Source of the DNA: Fagopyrum homotropicum
Taxonomy: Eukaryota; Streptophyta; Magnoliopsida; Caryophyllales; Polygonaceae
Assembly: GCA_033239125.1 (NCBI GenBank)
Contig: BSWB01000005.1
Span: 99,323,994-99,387,993, forward strand
DNA length: 64,000 bases
Direction of reading: 5' to 3'
Every line of letters starts with the position of its first letter. Positions within the stretch are counted from its first letter, which is position 1. The translations under genes were made by a program, and so were the position numbers. The notes beneath the pieces are model-generated. The model saw nothing but the letters and a program-made list of their open reading frames with translations. It had not been told where the DNA came from and ran no database searches. Shown here piece by piece: positions 1-11,793 of this stretch.

Positions 1-356
1 TAGGGATGCGAGGCTTTTTGGTGCTATGCCATGAATGATAGTACGAGTCCAGCTTTGGAGGAGATTCCAGTAGCTTGCGAGTTTTCAGATGTCTTTGGAG
101 AGCAATCAGGTTTACCTCCACAAAGGAGCGTAGACTTTGGAATTGAGCTAGAGCCCGGTGCGAGACCGATCTCTAAGGCTCTTTACCATATGACACCTAT
201 CGAGATGCTTGAGTTAAAGAAGCAGTTTGAGGAGTTAGCAAAGAAAGGCTTCATCCTCCCTAGTGTATCTCCTAGGGGCGCACCAGTACTCTTCGTCAGG
301 AAGAAAGAAGGGTCAATGAGGTTATTTATCGATTACCGAGAGCTGAACAAGGTGAC
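1..356 (+). pseudogene. Tek-1 pol, left part: end of protease region and start of RT (Tekay-like chromovirus)
   Basis: This is the left piece of an old Ty3/gypsy pol gene that starts outside the window. The reading frame from about 31 carries the usual link into RT (FSDVF, then a proline/glycine stretch, then [11 protein letters not shown]) and the RT start with [15 protein letters not shown] and [10 protein letters not shown]. The frame is cut at 356, where the Ath-1 LTR begins, and resumes at 13508 with matching RT sequence. Joining 352-356 to the bases after 13512 restores the same frame, which shows that the split is an insertion. RT copies RNA into DNA in the virus-like particle. No stop is seen in this short piece, but the right-hand piece has many, so the element is dead. 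Confidence 0.85.
352..356. repeat. Target site duplication GTGAC, left copy (Ath-1)
   Basis: GTGAC lies immediately before the first TG of the Ath-1 5' LTR and is repeated exactly at 13508-13512, immediately after the CA end of the 3' LTR. A 5-bp duplication is what Ty3/gypsy integrases make. It proves that 357-13507 moved in as one unit. Confidence 0.95.
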
Positions 357-665
357 TGTTAGCATGAAATATTGTGATATTTTAGACACGTTTTCTAAGT
401 GTATTTCATCCATATTGATAGTCATTGATTAAGCATTGATGTATTTGTGAGCTAGTTTGTCTATAATGTCGATATAGAGATCTACACAAGCTTTATGTTG
501 ATTATAGGAAATTAAGAGCTATTTCCGAACGGAATTGAGCAAGGATGGATTTGATGGAGCATGTCCATGAATTGAGGACATTCCTAGGAGCTAAGGAAGT
601 GTCAACTTGAAGAATGCACGAGACTAAGGAAGAATCACGTTCTAGCACTAAATCACACTCTAAAA

Positions 666-820
666 TACGGCCGTACTACTTTCCACGTTCAAGTCCACGG
701 CCGTGGAACCATGGCAAGGGAAGCGTGGTTCATTCCAGCAACTTCTACGGCCGTGGAGGAGTTGTGTCAAACCGTGATGATTCCCACGCTCTAAATTACG
801 GCCGTGGAACCCTTCCACAA
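666..820 (+). repeat. Palindrome cluster upstream of the TATA box (motif A)
   Basis: Copies of ACGGCCGT with varied flanks lie at 666-675 (TACGGCCGTA), 695-706 (perfect CCACGGCCGTGG), 746-756 and 798-807, plus degenerate halves. The spacing is irregular. The same cluster is at about 12103-12257 in the 3' LTR. Confidence 0.85.
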
Positions 821-903
821 CCGTGATCTTGGCGATCTTTTTCGCCACACTTTAAGCCACGATCTCCTACGCAATTGGGCCGGGCCGATATTTTATCTTA
901 CAC

Positions 904-910
904 TATAAAA
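904..910 (+). promoter_or_regulatory. TATA box of Ath-1 5' LTR promoter
   Basis: TATAAAA followed by GG, about 550 bp into the LTR, is the likely start site for genomic RNA. The 3' LTR has the same box at 12341-12347. A GC-rich palindrome cluster lies 85-240 bp upstream. Confidence 0.7.
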
Positions 911-2076
911 GGACGGACGAAGAGAGATTTCGTCACCTTCTCTTACGCATAGACGCATCTTACGCTTACGCTTGGAATTGCCCTAATTTCGCATTTGGCG
1001 AAGATTGTGTTAGAGAGATTTTTGCGCTTTGTCATTGGGATTTCCGGATTGACGGAAGATCAAGGATTCGGAAGATTGTTCGCAAGAAGATCTCGCTTTT
1101 TGTTTAGGTTTGATTTAGAAGACAGATTGACATCCCGTTCTTCCTCCTTATCTAAGATTTGTGATTGTTTGTGTTATTCCGAATCTATTGACGATATTGT
1201 TCTTGACTTGTGGATTTGAGATTAGTTTGAAAGTTATTGATGGTTTTCGGAAGTTTTCATCTTTCATTCTCTTAAACCTTGAATTTGATATCAATATGAC
1301 TATTGTTGGCTAAAAACCCTTAACAATTCTAAGGTGAAGGGTTGACAGTTGTGGCTTAGATGATGATAGATCGATCGTAAACAGATTGGACCCTGAGAGT
1401 TAGAGAGAATCGCCGACAACCTTAATCCACGGTATGTTCTTGAGCTTCCACGGCCGTGGAACTCAAGAACTACCCGTAATTTTGTGTTAAGTTACGAACT
1501 TGCTTTTACTTTAATCGAAAGTTAAAGATTCGCTTTAACTTAGTCTTGGCTTGCCTTTTCTAGGTGGTAGTGAAGCCTCAACAACCTCTACCGCGATTGT
1601 GAGTGTCACAACCTTAATCGGTTTAGTTAGTCTTGATCCTTGGATTACAAGTTTGGGTATTTGACGTTAATTCTTACCTTTAGATCCTTTCTATACTGAA
1701 GCCTCAACAACCTTTATAGAGAGTGTCTTCTAGGTGAGTCACATAAGGTTTTTGGAACTTCACCGTACGATTACCTTCCATTAGCATACCTTTGCAACCC
1801 TCAACTATGTCCTTATCCCTTTAGTATATCTTGAATCGATTGCCACAGCTGGATACTTGGATCTTTAGGATTGTTGTTTTCCCAATATTTGAAAAGCTTC
1901 ATACATTTACTCGCTTGATAACCTATAATTGAATTTGTTCCCCCCAAATCCCTGTGTTCGATACTCTGGAATTCTTGCTCAACTATATCGATCCGTACAC
2001 TGCGGGTTCGCTTGCTTGATTTCTAGTTTTATATTTAAAGCTTATTTGCACGCACGCTAAGTGGCGAACAAGTTTT

Positions 2077-2094
2077 TGGCGCCGTTGCCAGGGA
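2077..2094 (+). other. Primer binding site of Ath-1 (tRNA-Asp type)
   Basis: TGGCGCCGTTGCCAGGGA starts 6 bp after the LTR end. It complements the 3' end of plant tRNA-Asp with about one mismatch, as is usual in Athila elements. Minus-strand DNA synthesis starts here. Confidence 0.85.
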
Positions 2095-2172
2095 TTTGGT
2101 TAAGGCCGGATTCGGTTTACGGTTGTCAAGCTTGGGAGCTTTTCCCTTGTTATTTGATATCTTTTCAAGTGC

Positions 2173-3930
2173 ATGTGCAGGTTTAGGAACACCGAAGACC
2201 TCTTACCTCTTGATCAAGAGCTTGAGAGGACTTTAAGGCAAAAGCGAAAGGAAAAGAAAATGGCTGAAGAAATAGAACGTGATCTTCAATCGGAGCTTGC
2301 GGAAAAGGAAGCTCAACTCCAATGGAGTGAGAAGACACGTAGAGAAGAGACGGATCGTCACCAAATGAAAGTTGACGATCTAACGAATATGATGTTTCAA
2401 ATGAGGTTGGAGATAAACAACCTTAAGGAGAAAAAGAAAAGGAGGAGACCAGGAAGATCGGTTAGAGGTAACTCATCCAATGAGGATAGCGACTCCTCCA
2501 TGCCACCGCTAGAGGAAATTGATCCAACGATCAATGTGAATCCATTCCATCCACGGGCAGCTGCAAATCGCCGTGTTCCACCTAGGAATGCTAGGATCGA
2601 ACGTGTGGATAAAGAGCCAAGAACTCTTGGCCAAAAGATGGATCCAACGCAGCAACCACGCCGTCTAGGTGTGAACTTTGATGTTGATGATGTGCAAGGG
2701 TTTAGCTTCAACCCTCAAGTTATTACTCTTGTTCGCTAAAACCAATTTGGCGGGACAAGCGTTGAATCTCCACACCAACACTTGTAAAACTTTGAGTGTA
2801 TGATGGAGACAATGAGGCCGAAGAATGCAACTACCAACAACTATAAGCTCAAGCCTTTCTTCTTCTCCTTGAAGGGGAAAGTATTGTCTTGGTGCCAAGC
2901 TCTTCCTAGTGGAAAGCTAGACACGTGGGAAGACCTTTCCGCGGAGTTTCTCACTAAGTTCTTTCCGCCATCCAAAACGGCGGAACTTAGAGGTAAGATT
3001 AATGCATTTTCCATGAGATCTAACGAAATTTTGTTTCAATCTTGGGAAAGGTTTCAGGATTTGCTCTTGGATTGTCCTCATCATGGCATATCCAAGCTTG
3101 CATTGTTGGAGATATACTATAAAGGGCTGGATGTGGAGACACAATTCAAGCTCCAATCCCTCTCATGTGGTACATTCATGGACATGAGGGAAGATGATGC
3201 TTGGGATTTCATTGAGGAGCAAGCAAGGGTCCTAGAGAAGTATTCCCACCGGAAGGTAGAGGGAAATCGTGTGGAGCAAGGAGCAAAGCTCACACATGAA
3301 GCTCAAAATCAAATTTTCTCCCTCAACAATGAGATCAAAGAGTTGAAGGAGACTATCAAGACCAACTTTCCAAAGCAACAAGGAAAAGATGTTGGCTACT
3401 TGGGCAACAACAACAACAATAGTGGTGAGAATACAAACCGCAACAACAACAATAACCGGAACAATTGGAATGGCAAAAACAACAACCGGAGCAATAATTA
3501 GAACAACAATAGGGGTTCAAACAAAAACAATTGGCGCTCCAATCAACAAAACTCCGGTAACTCTTATCCTTCCAATTCGAATTCACTAACTCCACCTTCC
3601 TCTTCCTCCACTCCTTTGAAAAGCCAGGGGCAAACATCTAATGGAGGAAACACTTCGGGGAAGGAGAAGCCCGATCCCATGTTGGAAACGATTTTGGGAA
3701 AGCTTCAAGGTTTGGAGAACCGCATCATTAAGGTTGATGATCAAATTTCTAAGGTTGATAAAGCTCAAAAGGTTTTAGAAAACCAAATGTTCAGCCAAGC
3801 GGAGGAAGTTCCTAGGAATCAAGGGAAACTTCCAGGAAAGACGGAGGACAACCCTAAGGGAAGGGTGATGGCAATCACAACTAGGAGCGGAGTGACTACC
3901 ACCGATCCGCAGCCTAAGTTTGTTGAAGTC
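2173..3930 (+). pseudogene. gag: Ath-1 gag region (capsid and nucleocapsid), three in-frame stops
   Basis: Gag forms the particle that packages element RNA. The start at 2173 (MCRFRN) is the first ATG of the frame that later reads pol. Residues about 20-90 are highly charged (a coiled-coil-like EK/R-rich stretch). The capsid-like part spans about 2800-3240 (MMETMRPKN, then FFFSLKGK, then WERFQDLLLDCPHHGI). A very Asn-rich tail follows at about 3400-3550. No CCHC zinc knuckle is seen; Athila gags often lack an obvious one. Stops lie at 2737-2739 (TAA), 2785-2787 (TAA) and 3499-3501 (TAG). All are single-base changes with no frameshift. The related Ath-3 gag reads sense codons at the aligned positions. 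Confidence 0.85.
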
Positions 3931-6900
3931 TCCGATGAGAAAGACAAAGAGAAGGGGAAGGAGAAGGAAGATGTCTACGTTCCTCCTCCGGCTTACAAAC
4001 CTCCCCTACCATTCCCTCAATCTAGAGCGAGAGCGCGCCTAGATAAACAATTTGATAAGTTTATAGAACTCATGAGCAAGCTGCATATTAATATACCTTT
4101 CATTGATGCTATTGTAGGTATGCCGGCTTATGGCAAGTTCTTAAAAGAGATCCTCTCTAACAAGAGAAAGTTAGAGGATTTTGGAGAGGTTAAGATGAGT
4201 TCGGATTCTTCGGATCTCATCAAGACCATGAAGGAGAAAATGCCCCCAAAGCTAAAAGATCCGGGGTCATTTTCCATTCCCGTAGGAGTGGGAGATGTCA
4301 CATATGATGCGTTATGTGACTTATGAGCAAGTGTGAGCATCATACCACTTGCATTATGTAGGAGGATCGGTTTAGGCGACCCTAAACCGGTGAAGATGAC
4401 GTTGTACATGGCGGATCGATCAATCACTCGCCCCGTCGGTATTGTAGAAGACGTCCCGGTCAAGCTAGGTAAATTCTTTGTTCCCATTGATTTTGTCGTG
4501 CTTGACATTCCTGTAGATAGTCCGGTCCCGATCATACTCGGAAGACCATTTCTTGCAACTTCCGGCTGCATAGTCGATTTCAAGAATGCTAGACTCGCCT
4601 TTGACATAGGAGAAGAGAAGGTAGAGTTCGTCCTTTCCACTCTAGTGAAGGAACCAATCTTTGATGAGGATATATTCAATATCCAAGATGAAGAGGGGTT
4701 GTCTAGAGAGGAGGTAAGTGCTATTCTCTTCAAAGATCCTTTGCAAAAGGTTATTACTATGAGTCTAACGAACGTAGGGGAAGAAGAGGAGTACAATGAG
4801 GCAATTGAAGCCTTAGAAGCACAAGAGGAAGTATGTGAAGAGGAGTTTGAGAAACTCCACGATGAAGCAGAAAACGTGAGGATCCACGGCCATACACTAT
4901 ATTCCACGGCCGTGGATTTCACAAACCAAAGTGTGGCTCACTCCAGAGGGTTACACGGTCGTGGAGGAAACAGAGCAACCGTATTTCCTTTCCACGCCCT
5001 AAACCACGGCCGTGGAGGATGCAGGGAAACCGTGATTCAGGCCGTGGAAGAGGGTGATCGTGCCTCTTCTTCAACTTCTTTTGATTCTTCTCCCACACCT
5101 TCTACACCCTTAGACACTTCTAAGGAGGCATCGGATGCTCCTCAAGAACCATTGGAAGCTCCGAAAGCAATGGAATTGAAACAACTTCCTACACATCTAA
5201 GGTACGCTTTTCTAGGACCTAACTCTACTTATCCAGTTATTGTTAGTTCCGATCTAACCATAGATGAACATAGTAAGCTTATGGTTGTCCTTAGGAAACG
5301 TATGAAAGCTTTAGGTTATACTATAGAAGACTTAGTAGGAATCAAACCTTCCCTATACATGCATAAAATATTAATGGAAGAGGACTTTAGGACTTCAAGA
5401 CAACCTCAAAGGCGGTTGAATCCGACCATGAAGGAGGTTGTCAAGAAGGAAATTCTTAAACTTCTTGATGCATGTATCATCTATCCTATCTCCGATAGTA
5501 AGTGGGTGAGTCCGGTTCAAGTAGTTCCGAAGAAGGGAGGAATGACGGTCATCACCAACAAGAATAACGAACTCATTCCTACCCGAACCGTAACGGGATG
5601 GCGGATGTGCATAGACTACCGCAAGCTTAACAATGCAACGAGGAAGGATCACTTCCCATTGCCATTCATTGATCAAATGCTTGAAAGGTTAGCGCAACAT
5701 TCTCACTTTTGCTATCTTGACGGTTATAGTGGTTTCTTTCAGATTCCGATACACCCGGATGATCAGGAGAAGACCACATTCACGTGCCCATGGGGTACGT
5801 TCGCTTATAGGAGAATGCCGTTCGGGCTTTGCAACGCCCCAACCACCTTTCAAAGGTGCATGATGGCTATCTTCTCCGAGTACATTGAGGAAATCATTGA
5901 GGTCTTCATGGATGACTTCTCCGTATACGGTTCCTCTTTTGACAATTGCCTTTCTAACGTTGCTCTTGTTTTACAAAGGTGTGAAGACACTAACCTAGTT
6001 CTTAATTGGGAGAAGTGTCAATTTATGGTAAAGGAAGGAATTGTATTAGGACACCTAATCTCTAGTAGAGGGATAGAGGTGGATAAGGCGAAAATAGAGA
6101 CTATAGAGAAGCTTCCTCCCCCAACTTCGGTGAAAGGGATAAGAAGTTTCCTAGGACATGCCGGATTCTATAGGCGCTTCATTAAAGACTTCTCTAAAAT
6201 ATCAAAACCGCTAACTAATCTATTGATGAAGGATGCAGTTTTTGAGTTTTCGCAGGAATGCTTGGATGCGTTTAACATGATCCGGGGAGCTCTAATTTCA
6301 GCACCTATTATCCAACCTCCGGATTGGAATCTTCCCTTTGAGGTTATGTGCGATGCTAGTGACGTAGCCATAGGAGCTGTTCTTGGACAAAGAAAGGAAG
6401 GGCGAACCCATGCCATATACTACGCTAGCAAAATGCTAGATGAAGCGCAGCTCAACTACGCCACTACGGAAAAGGAGTTTTTAGCCATTGTTTATGCTAT
6501 TGACAAGTTTCGCTCTTATCTTGTAGGTGGAAAGGTGATTGTCTATACGGATCATGCTACGATCCGGTACCTCCTTGCAAAGAAGGATGAGAAGCCAAGG
6601 CTAATTAGATGGATTCTTCTCCTACAAGAATTCGATCTAGAGATCCGCGACAAGAAAGGTTCGGAAAATTCTGTTGCGGATCATTTGAGTCGCCTAACAC
6701 ATCTAGAGGACGACCACTTACCTATAGATGACTCCTTCCCGGACGAACACTTACACATCATTGAGGAGTGCATCGAAGTAATCTCTAAAGGTAACGAACC
6801 ATGGTTTGCTGATTTTGTTAACTATTTGGTTTGCCAGGAGATACCGCCCGGATTATCCTACGCACAAAGAAAGAAGTTCTTTAAGGATGTCCGGGAATAC

Positions 6901-8076
6901 TTTTGGAATGAACCTCTCCTCTTTAAGAGAGGTCCGGATGGCATCATTCGGCGATGTGTGCCAGAAGACGAGATGCAAAGTGTCATCCGCCATTGTCATT
7001 CACTACCTTGTGGAGGACAAGCTAGTTCGAACAAGACTAGCGCTAAGGTATTGCAATCTGGATTCTTTTGGCCTACTTTATTTAGAGATGTGCAAGCCTT
7101 TGTTTCCTGCTGCGATGCTTGTCAAAGAACAGGAAATATCTCTAGGAGGAATGAGATGCCTCTCAATAACATCCAAGAGGTGGAGATTTTCGATGTTTGG
7201 GGAGTTGACTTTATGGGACCATTCCCATCATCTTGTTGAAACCAATACATACTCTTGGCGGTAGATTACGTTTCTAGATGGGTGGAAGCAATTGCCTCTC
7301 CCACCAATGATGCCATGGTGGTGGTTAAGTTCTTTAACAAGACCATCTTCCCACGCTTTGGGATACCTAGGACTATCATTAGTGATGGAGGTTCTCACTT
7401 TATTGTCCGGCGCTTTGAAGCTCTTCTAGCTAAGTATGGGGTTACTCACAAGATCGCCACCCCTTATCATCCACAAACTAGTGGACAAGTTGAGATCTCA
7501 AACCGGGAGATCAAAGGAATCCTAGAGAAGACGGTTTCAAGGACTAGGAAGGATTGGTCCTTGAAGCTTGATGATCCATTATGGGTGTACCGGACTGCGT
7601 ATAAGACACCCATAGGAACCACACCATACAACCTTGTGTATGGGAAGTCTTGTCACTTACCGGTAGAGTTAGAGCATAAGGCGTTTTGGGCCATCAAGTG
7701 GTTGAATTTCAGCATGAAGGAAGCGGGAGAGAAGCGTCTCTTGAACCTTAATGAGCTTGAAAAACTCCGCTTGAACGCCTATGAGAACACCAAGATTTAT
7801 AAGGAGAGAGCAAAGCGTTGGCATGATAAGCATATCATTCCAAAGGACTTCAAAAAAGGAGATCAAGTTCTCCTCTTCAATTCAAGGCTTCGTCTCTTTC
7901 CAGGTAAGCTTAAATCTCGTTGGACCGGACCTTTTCTAATCAAACGTATTTTCCCCCATGGTGCAGTTGAAGTATGGGGTGAAGCGGGCGGAAACTTTAA
8001 GGTGAACGGTCAACGGCTCAAGAAGTATACGCCGGAACTCCAAGCTGAAGAGTTCGCGCCCACCGCACTCGAATAA
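3931..8076 (+). pseudogene. pol: Ath-1 pol: protease, RT, RNase H, integrase; two in-frame stops
   Basis: Pol is fused in frame to gag. An aspartic protease lies at about 4306-4600; the D-L-G-A-S active site region is hit by a TGA at 4324-4326. A spacer at 4850-5160 carries motif A palindromes. RT spans about 5390-6060, with active site FMDD at 5905-5916. RNase H spans about 6325-6700 and includes [13 protein letters not shown] and a DH near 6550. Integrase follows: the zinc-binding region is at about 6985-7125, and catalytic D, D and E codons at 7264, 7384 and 7492 give D,D35E spacing. A TGA at 7237-7239 cuts the integrase. The second zinc-binding His appears replaced by Gln (7018-7020). The C-terminal part ends at TAA 8074. 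A single frame for gag and pol is normal for Athila. Confidence 0.92.
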
Positions 8077-8084
8077 GTGCGAAT

Positions 8085-8134
8085 TTGGTCTAGCTACGGA
8101 CCTTAAACAAAGCGCTTCTTGGGAGGCAACCCAA
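8085..8134 (+). other. Conserved post-pol hairpin (Ath-1)
   Basis: TTGGGAGGCAACCCAA at 8119-8134 can fold into a 5-bp stem (TTGGG/CCCAA) with a 6-base loop. It is preceded by a conserved stretch ending in AAGCGCTTC. The same block follows pol in Ath-2 (42176-42191) and Ath-3 (54870-54885), and the gag remnant in Ath-4 (47534-47550). Its function is unknown to me. A role in RNA structure or in making the downstream mRNA is an inference. Confidence 0.75.
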
Positions 8135-8904
8135 GGTATTGCATTTATGTTTTTGTTTTCGATTCATAGTTTAGCTTAGTTTAGACGTTTTTGCTTTGTT
8201 TTGCCTTTGATTCCTTCCGGTATGTTCGTGTTTTTGGATGTAGGAACAGTGGAAAAGGAAAGAGGAAGAGTAATTTTGAAGAAAAGTGACGAAACTTGGA
8301 CTTTGGAGCATTACAGAGAGTTCCACGGCCTAAACCACGGCCGTGACAGCTACAGTGACCGTAATTTCCAAAAGCCTTCAAAAAATCACAAAAACCACGG
8401 TTCTGTACAATTTCCACGGCCGTGGAACCCCCGATAGACCGTGGTTTTCAAATTTTTGTCAGCCACTATATAAACCACGTTCTTCACAAAAACACACCAC
8501 AAAACCCAATTTCCACGCCCATTTCGCCGGAATCACGCCCTTCACCTCAATTCTCCGTTCATTAATCATTTTCAACGATTCTTCGACCCAAACTGAAGCT
8601 AATACGATCACCAACGAGATCCAAGCAACAAATCGAGCGGCAATTCACCAAGGAACGCAGAATTCGGATTTTAAAATCCGAAACCTAGGTTTTTTCCGCT
8701 CTTCTCTATCTTTGTCAATTCGGGTTCGTTTTTGCTAACATTTATAGGAGAACTGATTGAAATTGGAAGGAATTAGACTAGGACTGCTTGATTGCTGAGT
8801 TTGGCTGTTGTTTGCTGAATTTTGAGAAAAAGCGAGACGAACCACGGTCTCTGTCAATCCCACGGCCGTGGAACACCAAGAACAGACCGTGGTTTTCAAC
8901 AGTG
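8135..8904 (+). other. Ath-1 pol-aORF spacer with motif A palindromes
   Basis: Noncoding and T-rich near 8140-8200. Motif A copies or half copies lie at 8323-8330, 8335-8346, 8414-8425 (perfect) and 8860-8871 (perfect). Pyrimidine-rich runs ending in TTTAG or TTATAG (for example near 8745) could be 3' splice sites for an aORF mRNA. That is an inference. Confidence 0.7.
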
Positions 8905-10429
8905 ATGGATTTTGTGAGGAGAGTTTCTGGGAGAAATAAGGATAAGAATAAGGAGAAAGATAAGAACAAAAAGAGGAAGGGTAACCCCTCTTCCTCTTCA
9001 TCCTCTAGAGCACCACCACCTTCCTCCCCTTCACCTCCATCATCACCTTCATCACCTTCACCTCCTAGCCCTAAGGTACCCACCATTCACGAGGATCATC
9101 TCGATGCATTATAGAGGATCCACAAGAGGGCCGTTATAGGACCTAGGTACCTATTGTTTGAGGATTTAGCTCCTCTTCACATCATAGATGACCTTACTTG
9201 GCTCTTGGATAGAGCCGGATTAGTTGTCTTCTCGGCTATCCGAGAGGACGCTTATGAGGAGATCACGAGAGAGGTTGTGACGTCTTTTGAGCACAGCCAC
9301 GTTGATAGGACAGTTTCTTTCCGTCTGATGGAAAGGAACTATGATTTCTCCATCCGGGAGTTCGGGACCTTCTTTGGGTTCCAAGAGACCTTCAATGGTC
9401 ATTTCCCCAGCGGCGTTTATGCCAAGGATTTCTGGGAAGAGGTCGCCATGATCTATGCCAGCGAGGACCGCTGGCAACCAGCTGATACCAAGGCTAAGTT
9501 GATGTATCACTTAGCCTTGAAGATTGCTCACCGGGTTCTTTCTGAGTGTCTCTTCCCTAGGATGGAGACACCTCAGAAGATCAAGACGGATGAGCTCTTT
9601 CTTCTGTACTCTATGCTATATGGGCGCCCTGCTGACTGCGCCACCCTCTTAGCTGCTACCATGAGCAAGCTTAAGAACAAGAGGGCGGGCAACATTGGAT
9701 ATGGTGGGATAGTCACCCATCTTGCTAGGATGTTTGGGGTAGATTTTTCTACATGTACACGTATTCCTGCCGTACCCCTAGGACTCCAGGCCTTCATGAC
9801 TAGAGGTCTCATCTTCCCTACCTATAGAGGTCCACCATATGCAGCTATGCCATGGGAGAGCAGGACGGGGAGGGGCATTGAGTGGCTCCCGGAGTACTCC
9901 ATTATGGCTGGACGCCATAATTGGAAGGTGACGTTCGCTGCTATGCATGCGAACAGGATTGCAGCTCCTCCATATGTCCCACCAACACCCGTAGTTGAGG
10001 AGGAGGAGATGAGAGATCCCTATGAGGGAGGAGGAGGAGCCGAGCAGGACTTTGGCACGTTTCCGGATCAGCCGGACATAGCTTCTGATGTGCCTAGACG
10101 TTCTCCACGTCCCGCCAGAGCTTCAGGTTCATCTTCTCGCCGCGCCAACGTGAGTGAGAGACCTACTTGGATGGAGGCTCCACCTTCATGGTACGGAGCT
10201 CCACCTTCATGGTCTGCACCGGGGTGGTACAGCCAGGCTCCGGGTTGGTATGAGCAGATGCTAGAGTGGGCTACTAGCCTTTCTGATAGAGTGGGAGCAT
10301 TGGAGATCCGAGCTGACGCGAGAGATGGACGCATAGATGACCTCGACCATATGATGAGGGATGTCTACCGCCAACAGTTCGGGGTACTATGATCCTAGCT
10401 TCTCTCCATTCCCACCTCCACCGCAGTGA
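8905..10429 (+). pseudogene. Ath-1 accessory ORF (Athila ORF1-type, formerly called env-like)
   Basis: The start at 8905 (MDFVRRVSGRNKDK) opens a Lys-rich then Ser/Pro-rich N-terminus. From 9154 a conserved globular region follows (FRLMERNYDFSIREFGTFFG, then a segment with TPQKIKTDEL, then GNIGYGGIVTHLARMFG). The C-terminal tail is acidic and Pro/Trp-rich with repeats (APPSWYGAPPSWSAPGW), ending in a short coiled coil. It is homologous to the ORFs of Ath-2 and Ath-3 and resembles the plant ATHILA ORF1 family. I see no signal peptide or hydrophobic membrane segment, so an envelope role is not supported. It is broken by TAG 9112-9114. The frame closes at 10392, whereas its relatives continue; a one-base shift near 10387 would open a Pro-rich end to 10429. 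Confidence 0.85.
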
Positions 10430-11793
10430 TGACTTGCAGGACCGACAGTTTAGCCGCTCCACCGCCATTTTGTGAGTTCTTTTTCTTTCTTTCTTTTCTT
10501 CTTTTTCTTTTATTTGAACATTAGGGACAATGTTTGTTCCAAGTATGGGGTGGGGTGTGACTAAAAGTTGTAATAACTCTTACTCACTATAATTGCTTCT
10601 ATTTGAGACTATCTTGCATGTTCATTATATTGTTGCACGTTTTATTATTGCATTGCATGAAAAAAGAGTTTGAAAAACCCATAAAAATTGAAAAATTTTG
10701 AAAATTTTGTGCTTCTAAGGATAGAGATGATTTCTATGATAATCACTACTTGTGAATTGAGTTTGATGACAATTGCATGCTTAAACGAACAGTGAATTGA
10801 AAAGAAATTAATCGAGTTGATTATACCTCTTTTGCAAGTTTCATAATGTGATGAATGTTACTTAAATCATGTTGAGAAAATAAGGTTGAAATCACACTAT
10901 AAGTTCTTATACTTCTTGTTGAGATGATTAAGGCAATTCGATTTTTCTTTCTTCTTTCTTTGATCATTTAGCCCCTCATTGAAACATTGACCTCCTTTAC
11001 CTATCCGGGAATTTGGAGGAGTTGAATGAAAAAGGCATGTATGATGTGGGAGGGTCATGAAAGCAATACTTTGCATTCAAAGGAATAGAAAGAACTTGTA
11101 GGTTTGGGGAAGTCAATCATGATGATGAGTAACTCGGCACCATTCACATAGCCGGGTGTTTGTGTCTTGCCAAAGTCGGACTGAGCGATATTCCTAGCGG
11201 ATTATGGTATGTGCGCTAAGGGTTTGAGACATCTCATAAAAATTGAGAAACGCCGATCTCCTAGGCTTCGGTTTTTGTGCACCTCTATCCATAACTCCAA
11301 AAGTAAAGTCGAAAAATGAAAAGAAGAGAGCGAAACTCTAAGTTGAAAGTGCTGCGGAAACCGCAAGAGAAGAAGAAAAGAGTAGTTATCCACTTTCCCG
11401 GATTCATGCACCACATTCCTTAAAGTTTCCTTCCCTTTCCACATTCTAGACCTTTTTCTTTGAAAGTCCTTAAGATCAAAAGAATGTTATATGACTTGGT
11501 GATATAAATTGAAGTTTCTTATGATTGATTTTGATAATGTTTGAAGGTTATGATGTTTGTATGGAAGTTTGATTAATTCATGAGCTTTCTTTACTCTTTA
11601 CTCTTTGATTAAGTGTATGAAAGTCTTGTAAACGAATGAAGAAAGGTTTGAGAATGATCTATTGATTAGAAGGCACATTCATCCAAAAGAAGTTTTGCTT
11701 TGAGAAGGTACACATATTTCATCCTAACTTGTGTTTTTAAAGCTTTTGAAAGACCTTGCTTAGGGACAAGCAAGTGGCAAGTATGGGGTTATT
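10430..11793 (+). other. Ath-1 3' noncoding region: conserved block and two polypurine-type tracts
   Basis: No ORF. AAGTATGGGG occurs at 10541-10550 and again at 11779-11788, each preceded by AGGGACAA. The second copy is the polypurine tract that primes plus-strand DNA next to the 3' LTR. A block at about 10918-11300 is strongly conserved with Ath-2 (44898-45290) and Ath-3 (57606-58000) and contains TACCTATCCGGGAATTTGGA and AACTCGGCACCATTCACATA. Confidence 0.85.
11779..11793 (+). other. Polypurine tract of Ath-1
   Basis: AAGTATGGGGTTATT directly abuts the TG of the 3' LTR, where plus-strand priming takes place. Confidence 0.8.

Larger units (their letters stand above)
357..2070 (+). repeat. 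Ath-1 5' LTR
   Basis: Begins TGTTAGCATG and ends GTGGCGAACA. It has the same length as the copy at 11794-13507. U3 holds a cluster of CCACGGCCGTGG-type palindromes (666-820) just upstream of a TATA box at 904. A further copy at 1448-1459 lies downstream of it. The motif GAAGCCTCAACAACCT occurs twice (near 1571 and 1699). The LTR end shares blocks such as TACACTGCGGGTTCGC with the Ath-3 LTR, so the two families are related. Short ORFs inside the LTR are not conserved as proteins. Confidence 0.95.

Noticed and set aside
666..820. Palindrome cluster considered as a CRISPR-like array
   Set aside because: Spacing is irregular, repeats are 8-12 bp, no cas genes are present, and the context is a plant retrotransposon LTR.
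614..826. ORF of 70 codons in Ath-1 5' LTR, repeated at 12051-12263
   Set aside because: It recurs only because the LTR is duplicated. It lies upstream of the TATA box in palindrome-rich DNA and has no protein signature.
4128..4922. 264-codon minus-strand ORF opposite Ath-1 protease
   Set aside because: Shadow of the gag-pol frame: Ser-rich translation typical of antisense reading, and no start context or homologue.
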